Below the pieces are notes generated by a model. That model saw only the letters and a program-made list of their open reading frames with translations. It was not told the DNA's origin and did no database searches. A stretch of 35,882 bases of DNA. It comes from a virus. Below are positions 6,625 to 13,798 of this stretch, in pieces. Numbering within the stretch: position 1 is the stretch's first letter; each line of letters begins with the position of its first letter. The DNA lies in IMG/VR virus record IMGVR_UViG_3300036401_000217, positions 1-35,882 of that record; one strand, given 5' to 3'. The position numbers and the translations under genes were made by a program.

Positions 6625-6838
6625 GATGGCTGAAGCTCAGAAAGACTGAATGCCTACTAGCTTTGGGCATTTTGATCGAAGAGCCTCTGATTTTCCCTAT
6701 AGGGCAGACCTGACTTAAAACGCCAGGTTAAGCAGAGAGGTCGAAGGTGAAAAACCTTCCAGCCATCAAGTATTTATGGGCATGCAATACGAAGCTAAAC
6801 TGGAGATAAAACGGTCGTGACTCCTAACATGCCCAAAG
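6625..6838 (+). ncRNA. Candidate structured RNA with alternative long-range helices
   Basis: The 283-base gap 6618..6900 has no coding frame of note but is dense in complementary segments. GATGGCTG (6625..6632) pairs with CAGCCATC (6760..6767) and encloses AATGCC/GGCATT (6649/6666), CTCTG/CAGAG (6685/6733), CCC-TATA-GGG (6695..6704), ACCTG/CAGGT (6708/6724) and GAAGGT/ACCTTC (6743/6754), a branched, cloverleaf-like fold. A second domain is closed by TGGGCATG/CATGCCCA (6777/6828). CTTTGGGCAT (6661..6670) is also perfectly complementary to ATGCCCAAAG (6829..6838), excluding two of these helices. It does not match any riboswitch, intron or sRNA class I know. Confidence 0.6.
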
Positions 6839-6900
6839 TTTTGTATCGAAGTTAGCACAACATTATTTTGTATCAATTTAAGTACAATAGGTGATATTTA

Positions 6901-7275
6901 ATGAAAAAAATAATTGCTTTAATAGCTTCATTATTTGCGTTTAATGCGAATGCAGAAGTAATAACACTGGTTGCAGTATCTACGCCGCCAGAATGTCGTG
7001 CTGGGCATTTTTGCGATATTTACAGCTATCACGAGATTCACGTTATCAATGCCAGTAATAAGCCTGAAATCCTCAATTATTCTTATCAGCTTTGTTTGCA
7101 AGGAATTTGTGATAATGCCCAAAATACTGTGACTGTTTATCCAGGGCAGCATTGGGATAATTCAAGGCAAAATCAACTTCATGTAAAAATGATTGAAGGT
7201 AAATATATCTATGATGTGCGTACTGAATGCGGCAAGGAAAAAGCCCATAATGACTATACAATCAAGGTAAAATAA
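6901..7275 (+). CDS. Secreted small cysteine-containing protein, 124 aa
   Basis: MKKIIALIASLFAFNANA followed by EV is a clear Sec signal peptide with cleavage after Ala18. The mature part is about 106 residues, beta-rich, with five Cys (about 32, 38, 65, 70, 110) that could form disulfides in the periplasm. AGGTGA at 6889..6894 is a good ribosome site. The gene sits alone between non-coding regions, as phage morons (host-modifying genes) often do. Possible roles are superinfection exclusion or host envelope modification; this is inference. No family recognised. Confidence 0.78.
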   Translation: MKKIIALIASLFAFNANAEVITLVAVSTPPECRAGHFCDIYSYHEIHVINASNKPEILNYSYQLCLQGICDNAQNTVTVYPGQHWDNSRQNQLHVKMIEGKYIYDVRTECGKEKAHNDYTIKVK

Positions 7276-7283
7276 TACGTTCA

Positions 7284-7306
7284 AGGGTGATGAATAGAAT
7301 CACCCT
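7284..7306 (+). terminator. Hairpin after the secreted-protein gene
   Basis: AGGGTGAT (7284..7291) and ATCACCCT (7299..7306) form a perfect 8-bp stem with a 7-base loop, starting 8 bases after the stop of the secreted-protein gene. No U-tract follows on either strand, so it may be a weak or factor-dependent terminator or a 3' stabiliser rather than a strong intrinsic terminator. Confidence 0.45.
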
Positions 7307-7331
7307 ATCCCGTAACAACTACCTTTCTAAT

Positions 7332-7388
7332 TTACTTCTTTTTCTTGTTATTGTCTTTATCATCTTTTCGTCTTTCTTGATTAGCCAT
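7332..7388 (-). CDS. Possible 18-aa charged micropeptide
   Basis: On the minus strand inside the rightward early region: ATG at 7388, with GGAGAAAG about 10 bases upstream, encodes MANQERRKDDKDNNKKKK and stops at 7332. The peptide is extremely polar. The near-ideal ribosome site and isolation between palindromes make it worth noting, but such a short frame can arise by chance. Confidence 0.35.
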   Translation of the reverse strand: MANQERRKDDKDNNKKKK

Positions 7389-7401
7389 TTTCTTTCTCCG
7401 A

Positions 7402-7498
7402 TTAATGTACATTAAAAAAACAATCTATTTAACATGAGCATTTTGTCGGCGTCAACAAAATGATATGATCAATAACTGACATTCATATGACATATGAA
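7402..7498. promoter_or_regulatory. Cluster of palindromes (putative protein-binding sites)
   Basis: Three dyads lie within 100 non-coding bases. They are TTAATGTACATTAA (7402..7415, perfect 14-bp palindrome), CATTTTGT/ACAAAATG (7439..7446 and 7455..7462, 8-bp arms with an 8-base centre), and TTCATATG-A-CATATGAA (7482..7498, perfect). They differ in sequence, so they are not copies of one operator. They could bind several dimeric regulators or help form an origin with the adjoining DnaA-like boxes. Confidence 0.5.
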
Positions 7499-7508
7499 GT
7501 GATTACAA

Positions 7509-7543
7509 TTTTCCACAGACTTACCCACAGTTTCTGTGGATAT
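7509..7543. other. DnaA-box-like cluster, candidate origin element
   Basis: TTTTCCACA (7509..7517) matches the DnaA consensus TTWTNCACA. TTACCCACA (7521..7529) has one mismatch. The reverse complement of 7535..7543 (ATATCCACA) also has one. The last two lie in a perfect CCACAG-TTT-CTGTGG dyad (7525..7539). Three boxes in 35 bases just upstream of rusA, beside several palindromes, are compatible with a replication origin or DnaA-controlled promoter. No AT-rich unwinding test is possible by eye. Confidence 0.45.
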
Positions 7544-7567
7544 CTTTGATAAAGAGAAATGTAAAAT

Positions 7568-7948
7568 ATGTTTGAAATTACTTTACCATTCCCGCCAAAT
7601 GTGAATCATTATAAAAGCATTGGAAAGCTTCAAACGACAAAATCAGGCAAAATCTATCAACAGCGGTTTAACTCTGTGGAAACAAAAAGATATTTTTATG
7701 AGGTATATTTCAAACTAAGACAGGGTGCAGCATTCAAATCATTCGGTGATGCAAGATTATCAGTTTCGATTGATGTTTACCCACGAGACAAGCGTAAACG
7801 TGACCTTGACGGAATTTTGAAGGTTTTATTGGATTCATTGCAGCATGGTGGTCTTTATAACGATGATTCGCAAATTGACAGGTTACTTGTAGAAAGATGT
7901 GAGGTAGTAGAAAATGGAAAAGTAATAGTAAAGATCAAGGAATTCTAA
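7568..7948 (+). CDS. rusA: RusA-family Holliday junction resolvase, 126 aa
   Basis: Predicted dimeric endonuclease that cleaves four-way junctions made during phage recombination. It has the RusA signature: N-terminal ITLPFPPNVNHY, then DVYPRDKRKRDLDGILKVLL (acidic residues about 69, 79 and 81 with the basic stretch), LDSLQHGGLYNDDSQID with the DD pair at 99-100, and a C-terminal VKIKEF. The length is typical (about 120-130 aa). It likely cooperates with the Exo and RecT-like proteins. SD-like AAAGAG precedes the start. Confidence 0.9.
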   Translation: MFEITLPFPPNVNHYKSIGKLQTTKSGKIYQQRFNSVETKRYFYEVYFKLRQGAAFKSFGDARLSVSIDVYPRDKRKRDLDGILKVLLDSLQHGGLYNDDSQIDRLLVERCEVVENGKVIVKIKEF

Positions 7949-7951
7949 GCC

Positions 7952-8137
7952 ATGAGAAATAAAAAATCCTTAATAATACTCATAGTCATCATTGCCAAAA
8001 TCTTCCTGTGTCTACTGTATCTATATTTACGGCAGGAAAGAATGGATCAGGATTTCAGGGATTTTCTTTATGATTATGCGAGGATTCATTATTCTCAATC
8101 GGAAGATTTTCCTTATAGCCGGAATGAAGATGATTAA
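7952..8137 (+). CDS. Small single-pass membrane protein, 61 aa
   Basis: Begins MRNKKSLIILIVIIAKIFLC: three basic residues, then a hydrophobic segment (about 7-26), then a charged tail ending YSRNEDD. This is an N-in/C-out type II topology by the positive-inside rule. It is the last gene of the rightward operon and ends 4 bases inside the convergent lysozyme-like gene. A lysis role (holin or spanin-like) is possible from the neighbour alone, but they are transcribed in opposite directions. Confidence 0.65.
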   Translation: MRNKKSLIILIVIIAKIFLCLLYLYLRQERMDQDFRDFLYDYARIHYSQSEDFPYSRNEDD

Positions 8138-8616
8138 CCACAATAAGTCTTATAATCAGTAATTGCTTTTTCAACCGTTCCCTTTCCCAATTCCGTGTTA
8201 TACCAGTGCTTCCAGTAATCAGCTAGCTCATGGATATTCGAAGCATTAGGAATGGCAGGAGTGATATTGCAATAATATAGCCTTGTCATTATCGCAGCCA
8301 AGGCTAAATCCGTCATTAAACGCTGAATGGGCGGCTTACCATCATATCCGCAAAAAAGTCTTATAGCGGCTTTTAATGAGGCTGTGGGAGTGATCCTGTT
8401 TGCCCATATCCATTCATAAGCGCCTTTCTCCATCTGGAATATGCCGAAAGCACCCTTATCATCTTTCATATCAACCTGACGGATGAAATTTCCCAAATGA
8501 GTTTCGGTTGCCGCTGTCAACATCAGCAATTCCTCCGCATCAGCCGACCATAAACCGATAGCATTTATGGCCGGACGAATGACGAGAGTTCTAAGCTGTT
8601 TTGCATCAATTCCCAT
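8134..8616 (-). CDS. Lysozyme/lytic transglycosylase-like protein, 160 aa
   Basis: TAATETHLGNF (Glu about 38, candidate acid catalyst) followed by DKGAFGIFQMEKGAYEWIW (about 54-72), then LAAIMTRLYYCNITP and YWKHWYNTELGKG, resemble the goose-lysozyme/SLT fold, in which E-(S/T)-x-x-x is followed by G-x-x-G-x-x-Q. It probably cleaves peptidoglycan, either as endolysin or as a virion enzyme for entry. It is the last gene of the late leftward operon and has no signal peptide, so release would need a holin. Function is inferred from motifs. Confidence 0.72.
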   Translation of the reverse strand: MGIDAKQLRTLVIRPAINAIGLWSADAEELLMLTAATETHLGNFIRQVDMKDDKGAFGIFQMEKGAYEWIWANRITPTASLKAAIRLFCGYDGKPPIQRLMTDLALAAIMTRLYYCNITPAIPNASNIHELADYWKHWYNTELGKGTVEKAITDYKTYCG

Positions 8617-8621
8617 ATTTA

Positions 8622-10001
8622 TTAACCATAACTTCCAGCAGTAATAGCAGCAGATGCCTTGAATCCGTTTTCAAGCATTAGTATTAAATTACCTGTGCCT
8701 TTTCCGGTGTCAAGGAGAGAAATTACACAACCACCCGAAGCGCTTGAAAATGCAGCCAAGCCTTGTGTGATAGTCGTGCTTCCGGTTGGGTCTGTTACAC
8801 CTCCCGATGTAACGGAATATCCAGTTGATGCAGCCGATTGTAATGTCAAACCAGTATTGGATGTTGCCAAATACACTTTAAAAGGAATAACACGAGCCAT
8901 ATTTGTTCCGCTACCGTCTTTTAACTGAATGGTAATAGTAGAGGTATTGGCAGCACCTGCAACAGCAGTAATCGTACAGGATGCAGGATCGACCTGGGCA
9001 ACAGGGGTTGCACCATATTTTAAATTCAGCACTGACAGTACCGTGTTATTACCATCTTGCAGTACAAACTTACTGGTAGCGGCACCTGGATCAGGAATGG
9101 TAATCACACTCGATTGACCGATTACTCCATTGCTGATTGTGGTATTGAACGCACCGCCTGCATTAACAGGAGAAAGGATTAATGATCCATTTCCTGTCGT
9201 TACTGGATAAAGGGTTAATGTTCCAGCAGTACCACCTGTAGAAAGTCCAGCAAGTAACCCACCAGCATCAACCTGGAACGCGCCAGATGTGATGTGCTGT
9301 GTTCCAGCCCCTGTCAATGCACTCAGCAGGAACTTGGCTGTTGTTGCACCCGGATCAGGAATGGATATTGTGGATGTCTGTAACATCGCACTATTGCTGA
9401 TAATTGTATTAAATGCGCCACCAGCATTGATTGCCAGCAATTCAAGGAAACCATTTGCGGCAGCTGGAGGATAAGCTATGAATCCACCAACGGTTCCTGA
9501 TAATCCTGACTGGATAGTACCAGCATTAATCACCGCGCCAGCAGTATCATCAACGGTTCCAGTGACATCAACAAAATGCGCGATGTATCCAACCTGAACT
9601 GCTGAACCAGCCATGACAACCTTGGTTTTTGTAGCATCTGATGGTGCAAAACCAGCATCATGCATCAAGCCCGTTGTGCCGCTGAATACGGAAAAATTGC
9701 CTGAAACCACCGGCAATGTTACGTCTCCAGGATTACCAACTGCAGTGAGAGTAATCACGCCATTTGAGAACACAGGCTGAAAGTATGCCAGTGATCCAGT
9801 GTCTGTATATGCATTATAGGAATACAGACATTCGACCACATCGCTTGGGGCAAGTCCTACTTCTGGAAGCTGATTGCCAACGCCATTCAGATATCCTGCT
9901 GCTGTAATAGTAGCAAAATTATCTGTAGTGAGCATTTTTACGTCACCTGGACGGACTCCGACTTCACCTACACTTACACGTGTTAACTGTAAAAGTGACA
10001 T
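8622..10001 (-). CDS. Repeat-containing virion/tail fibre protein, 459 aa
   Basis: Begins MSLLQLTRVSVGEVGVRPGD. About residues 170-310 hold two copies of a module ending NAGGAFNT-x-ISN...I-x-IPDPGA-x-T-x-KF-x-L, a pattern I know from phage head-fibre and appendage proteins. The C-terminal part (from about 335) has an Ig-like beta pattern (ITAVAGAANTSTITIQLKDG) ending in a small glycine-rich tip. It is rich in Thr, Ser, Gly and Ala and nearly free of Cys, as structural fibres are. It sits 5 bases upstream of the lysozyme gene. The exact location on the virion is unknown. Confidence 0.72.
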   Translation of the reverse strand: MSLLQLTRVSVGEVGVRPGDVKMLTTDNFATITAAGYLNGVGNQLPEVGLAPSDVVECLYSYNAYTDTGSLAYFQPVFSNGVITLTAVGNPGDVTLPVVSGNFSVFSGTTGLMHDAGFAPSDATKTKVVMAGSAVQVGYIAHFVDVTGTVDDTAGAVINAGTIQSGLSGTVGGFIAYPPAAANGFLELLAINAGGAFNTIISNSAMLQTSTISIPDPGATTAKFLLSALTGAGTQHITSGAFQVDAGGLLAGLSTGGTAGTLTLYPVTTGNGSLILSPVNAGGAFNTTISNGVIGQSSVITIPDPGAATSKFVLQDGNNTVLSVLNLKYGATPVAQVDPASCTITAVAGAANTSTITIQLKDGSGTNMARVIPFKVYLATSNTGLTLQSAASTGYSVTSGGVTDPTGSTTITQGLAAFSSASGGCVISLLDTGKGTGNLILMLENGFKASAAITAGSYG

Positions 10002-10030
10002 TTGATTACTCTCCTGAATTAATTAAATTG

Positions 10031-10306
10031 CTATTCAATCTTTGGGGTTAATGATGCAATCTGTTTATCCTTTTCCTCCAGCAATGCATCTTTTTGCTTG
10101 ATGATATTATCCTTTGCAATGTTGTCTGACCTGACAATATGCAGATTTGTTCTTAATTGCATGGTTGAAGCCAGCAACTCATTAATAAATTCCTTCTGGG
10201 ATTCAAGCTGAGCCTGATTAAAACATATCATGTTCCTGGCATTCATTAATTCATTTTTTACTGTATTCAGTTCAGCCTGTAGTTGTTCAATTGTAATTTC
10301 TGACAT
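10031..10306 (-). CDS. Coiled-coil protein, 91 aa
   Basis: The whole sequence is heptad-rich: MSEITIEQLQAELNTVKNEL, a middle with QAQLESQKEFINELLAS, and an end with DALLEEKDKQIASL. It is predicted to form a long parallel coiled coil. Placed between two fibre-related genes, it may be a fibre-assembly chaperone or trimerisation factor. AGGAACCATTGC-type spacing before the start gives a usable ribosome site. No family recognised. Confidence 0.65.
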   Translation of the reverse strand: MSEITIEQLQAELNTVKNELMNARNMICFNQAQLESQKEFINELLASTMQLRTNLHIVRSDNIAKDNIIKQKDALLEEKDKQIASLTPKIE

Positions 10307-10318
10307 GCAATGGTTCCT

Positions 10319-10762
10319 TTATTTTAGACAATCTGGAATAATGGATTTAAGTTCATCTGGATCTGTTATCTTTGACAAATCCAGCGATTGGGGGAAATCC
10401 CTCAATTCTTTCAATTTTAGTTTAATTACATCATCAAGAATAGTGTTTTCAACCTGCGGATTTAATCTATTTGGAAAACCAAGATCAATAAATTTTTTAC
10501 CTCTTAATTGTCTAAGTTTATTTAAATGAAGAATGCGTGCTTTTGCAATATCAATAAATACCCCTTTATCAGGGTGATGATCATAAGCATCATGAAAATA
10601 AGCGTCATTATCATCTGGAAACCGGTCTTCATATTGATGATAGACAGAATTAGAATCGGCTGATTCATTCCATTTTCTAACTTCAATATCAATATCTTTT
10701 CCTTCAATCATATTTCCAATTGAAACACCGCCATCTTTACGTTTAATAATAAATGATTTCAT
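10319..10762 (-). CDS. Tail-fibre-associated protein, possible assembly factor, 147 aa
   Basis: The start at 10762 (MKSFIIKRKDGGVSI) forms a TAATG junction with the large fibre gene upstream. The N-terminal IIKRKDGGVSIGNM, the DIEVRKWNE region, the central DAYFHDAYDHHPDKGVFIDI and KARILHLNKLRQLR, and the end TDPDELKSIIPDCLK match a family I know from phage fibre loci. Its members often carry a C-terminal LRDxP...TPEELKxxIPE-like tail. It is possibly a chaperone or adaptor for the 1006-aa fibre. Conserved family likely, role inferred. Confidence 0.65.
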   Translation of the reverse strand: MKSFIIKRKDGGVSIGNMIEGKDIDIEVRKWNESADSNSVYHQYEDRFPDDNDAYFHDAYDHHPDKGVFIDIAKARILHLNKLRQLRGKKFIDLGFPNRLNPQVENTILDDVIKLKLKELRDFPQSLDLSKITDPDELKSIIPDCLK

Positions 10763-13700
10763 TATTGATCTCCAAACCAATGAACTGCATGTACAAGGTC
10801 AGCGGCTCCCGGTGTTGTGGCTGTATTAAATGTCTGTATCTGAACTGACCCTGTAGCTAATGAATTTGCTCCATTAAAACCTCCACCACCATTAACAGCT
10901 TGTGTAATACAGAACGAATAATTGGCGCTGGAAAATGAAGTTGTATATGAATATGTATATTTTCCTGCGCTATTTCGTACTACTGAGCTTATATTGTAAC
11001 TTGCGCTTAATGTTGGCGGAGAGCTTGCCGGACTGGTTGTATAAGTCCATGCTTTTGCAACTCCTGGATGATTCTGAACAACAGCAGGAGTAACAGCTAC
11101 TGTGGTTGAAGTAGGTGTTTCCATGTCTGATTGAACTGCCGCTGTTACTGTAATTGTTCCAGTAGTGGTAATCGTTCCACCTGTTGCCAGTCCTGCAGTT
11201 GCAACAGATGTTACTGTACCTCCTGATGCTGGCGCTGCAGAAGTCCAGTTTGTTCCATCTGATGTCATCACATGCCCAGATGTACCGGGTACTGCATAAG
11301 TCTCAGTTGAAGCAACCCAGTTTGTGCCATCGCTGACTATGATCTTTCGTGTTGTTGCAGAAGCATTGGGGAAAGTTGGAGTCGATAGTACATAGTTCGT
11401 TCCATCACTTAACAACAATTTGTTTGCAGTGGCACCAGCCGATGTTGGAATAGTAGATGTACTGTAAACATTATTTGTTCCATCAGAAATCATGAACTTC
11501 CCTGATGTTCCAGATGTACTTGGATAGGTAGGCGTACTATAGGCGAGACCTGTAGCGGCATCAGAACTAACCTGCAATATTTTTCCATCACCACTTGCAA
11601 CAGCAAGCCTTGCAGGAACCGTTGAGAAGGTAAACAAATCGCCTTTCGTGGTTAGCAACGCTATTGCAGCATTTACGGCACTTGTCCAGTTGGTTCCATC
11701 ACTTGTCATGATGTTTCCGCTGGTACCCGGCACGGCATATGTTTCAGTTGATGCTACCCAATTTGTTCCATCAGATACAATTATCTTTCTGGTAGTTGCG
11801 CTTGCATTAGGGAATGTTGGCGTGGATAAAACATAATTTGTTCCATCACTCAGCAATATCTTATTGGCTGTGGCACCTGCACTACTTGGAATAGTTGAAG
11901 TTGAGTAAACATTATTCGTGCCATCAGATATCAGAAATTTTCCTGATGTGCCAGAGGTTGATGGATAGGTAGGCGTAGACCATGCAGCAATTGCGCCACT
12001 TACAGATTGCAGAATCTTTCCAGTTGCAGAAGGATTCGCAAGAAACTGAGGCACTGAACTTGCATCGGTTACCATCACACCACCAGCAGTTGTGCTGATT
12101 CCACCTATTACATTGGCGGATGATGAATATAAAATCTGATTGATTGTCGTGGTATCTGGATAAGTCGCTGTTGACCAAGCAAGACCTGATGCAGCGGCAG
12201 ATTTAACCCGTAGTATCTGACCATCACTTACGCCAACTGCCAATCTGATATTCTGTGTTGAATATACAATCAGATCGCCTTTGGTTGTCATGGGAGAAAT
12301 ATTATTGAATGAGGTTGTGATATTCGCAACATCACTCAAGTTATTGGCCTTTAGCAAGACAGCCGTTGCTGAGAATGTGAATTGACTAAACAGGATTGGG
12401 TCAGTACCGATAACACTAACTGATGCCGTTTCAACGAATGAAGCACCACCATTAGCGGTACCATTATTAACGATGATCAAATCGCCAGGCTGAATCTCAC
12501 CAGGTTGATCGTAGTCAGTAGATCTGGTTAATATCCATGCAACTGCGCCTGAACCAACCGTAGTTAATATATAAATGCCATTCTCTAAAGTGGATGACTG
12601 ATTCTTGACAAGAATTCTGGAATTTATAGGAGGAGAAACACCATCCACCGAAAATGCCACCAAAGCGCCAGTGTTTGTTAATGTTGCACCAATTCCAGCG
12701 GCTCCATTGGCATATAGAGCAGTCAGATTCGCTGTAGTAGCGGCATAAACGGCTGGCTGAATCGTTAATCCAGCAGCGATTGAATCAGCATAAGCCTTTG
12801 TTGCTGCATCCTGGGGATTTACAGGGTCAAGCAAATTGGTAATGAAATGTGAATTCATATTAATCGCGCCTGTCATCGTACCGCCTGACAGGGCTAGATA
12901 ATTTGCCAGTTGATTGCTTACGTAATTTAAAGTTGCAGCATCCTGTGCTGATGATGGATCGGTGACATTTGTTATCTTGTGGTTTCCCATGCTTATCAGG
13001 CCAGACATCGTTCCACCTGTGAGTGGAAGATAAAGGCCTAATTGCGTATTCAAATAACTGAGGCTTACAGCATCCTGACCTGCTGATGGATCAGTTAAGT
13101 TTGTTACCTTGTGATTGTTCATGTTAATAATGCCAGACATCGTTCCACCAGCTAATGGAAGGAACGCACCACCAGCAGAATCAACATAATTCTTTGTAGC
13201 AGCATCCTGAGCTGAGACTGGATCAGTCACATTATTAATAAGATGCCCGTTCATATTCAAAGCCTGAGATTGAACGCCAAGCTTGGTTATGTTTGTCTGC
13301 ACAGCGCTTGGTAAAGTCTGGCTAAAGGATGGAACTGATGAGCCATCTGTAATTAAAGAGGCATTAGCAATAGCGGATAATACTGCATAGGTATTCGATG
13401 CTGTGGTGTAGATAAGCTGATTGGCAGAAGTTGTAAGACCTGCAATGCTGTCTAGTGCGGCACTCCATGCTTCAACCGTCACACCTATCTGTGTAGTCTT
13501 GATAAAATAACTTGTTGGAACCTGAGTTGGTAAGGCTGTTGCACCTGTTATATTTCCCCAAAAAGTATTTGCTGTCATGGGAGCAAATGAAATTGTTCCA
13601 GTAGTGAAAATCGGGCCACCTGTCAATCCAAGACCAGTATCAACTTCCTCAACCCCGCCGCCACTTCCGCCAACAAAATTAAATTTTGTATTCACGCCAG

Positions 13701-13782
13701 CACGTAATCCAACAACAATATCGCCATTAACGATATCACCACCATCTGCGAATAGAGAAAATTTGGAATCAATAACTGCCAT
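10762..13782 (-). CDS. Large tail fibre protein with tandem repeats, 1006 aa
   Basis: Likely receptor-binding or fibre-shaft protein. Residues about 172-334 carry four copies of a repeat, typically LxGGTMSGxINMNxHKITN followed by LTDPxxxQDAATKNYV, a common phage fibre shaft module. Residues about 480-880 carry a second repeat type built of LLSDGTNYVLSTPTFPN and similar units, duplicated with an offset of 147 codons. The C-terminal about 100 residues (from HPGVAKAWTYT) form a knob-like domain seen at fibre tips. It is very low in Cys. The fibre replaces the P22 tailspike, for which no homologue is seen. Confidence 0.85.
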   Translation of the reverse strand: MAVIDSKFSLFADGGDIVNGDIVVGLRAGVNTKFNFVGGSGGGVEEVDTGLGLTGGPIFTTGTISFAPMTANTFWGNITGATALPTQVPTSYFIKTTQIGVTVEAWSAALDSIAGLTTSANQLIYTTASNTYAVLSAIANASLITDGSSVPSFSQTLPSAVQTNITKLGVQSQALNMNGHLINNVTDPVSAQDAATKNYVDSAGGAFLPLAGGTMSGIINMNNHKVTNLTDPSAGQDAVSLSYLNTQLGLYLPLTGGTMSGLISMGNHKITNVTDPSSAQDAATLNYVSNQLANYLALSGGTMTGAINMNSHFITNLLDPVNPQDAATKAYADSIAAGLTIQPAVYAATTANLTALYANGAAGIGATLTNTGALVAFSVDGVSPPINSRILVKNQSSTLENGIYILTTVGSGAVAWILTRSTDYDQPGEIQPGDLIIVNNGTANGGASFVETASVSVIGTDPILFSQFTFSATAVLLKANNLSDVANITTSFNNISPMTTKGDLIVYSTQNIRLAVGVSDGQILRVKSAAASGLAWSTATYPDTTTINQILYSSSANVIGGISTTAGGVMVTDASSVPQFLANPSATGKILQSVSGAIAAWSTPTYPSTSGTSGKFLISDGTNNVYSTSTIPSSAGATANKILLSDGTNYVLSTPTFPNASATTRKIIVSDGTNWVASTETYAVPGTSGNIMTSDGTNWTSAVNAAIALLTTKGDLFTFSTVPARLAVASGDGKILQVSSDAATGLAYSTPTYPSTSGTSGKFMISDGTNNVYSTSTIPTSAGATANKLLLSDGTNYVLSTPTFPNASATTRKIIVSDGTNWVASTETYAVPGTSGHVMTSDGTNWTSAAPASGGTVTSVATAGLATGGTITTTGTITVTAAVQSDMETPTSTTVAVTPAVVQNHPGVAKAWTYTTSPASSPPTLSASYNISSVVRNSAGKYTYSYTTSFSSANYSFCITQAVNGGGGFNGANSLATGSVQIQTFNTATTPGAADLVHAVHWFGDQ
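11236..11977 (-). repeat. 441-bp-offset duplicated segment within the fibre gene
   Basis: Segments 11236..11536 and 11677..11977 encode nearly the same protein, for example SDGTNYVLSTPTFPNASATT and SDGTNWVASTETYAVPGTSG in both. Many codons differ at silent positions, for example Leu, Ser and Gly codons around 11400..11440 versus 11841..11881. The offset is exactly 441 bases (147 codons). The copies therefore diverged while the protein was conserved. Confidence 0.8.
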
Positions 13783-13798
13783 GATAAATCCTCACTTA

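Noticed and set aside
6777-6835. tRNA-like element: 8-bp closing stem followed by CCA-like bases
   Set aside because: Only 43 bases lie between the stem arms. No anticodon arm, D arm or TTCGA-type T-loop can be placed.
6618-6838. Group I intron after the HNH gene
   Set aside because: No convincing P/Q/R/S core or P7/P3 pairing was found. The neighbouring reading frames are intact, with no split gene.
6618-6838. CsrB-like sponge RNA for the phage CsrA
   Set aside because: Sponge RNAs need many GGA loops. This region has very few GGA triplets outside stems.
10762-13782. Diversity-generating retroelement target in the fibre
   Set aside because: No reverse transcriptase or template repeat is present. 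The repeats are tandem fibre modules with silent differences, not adenine-directed changes.
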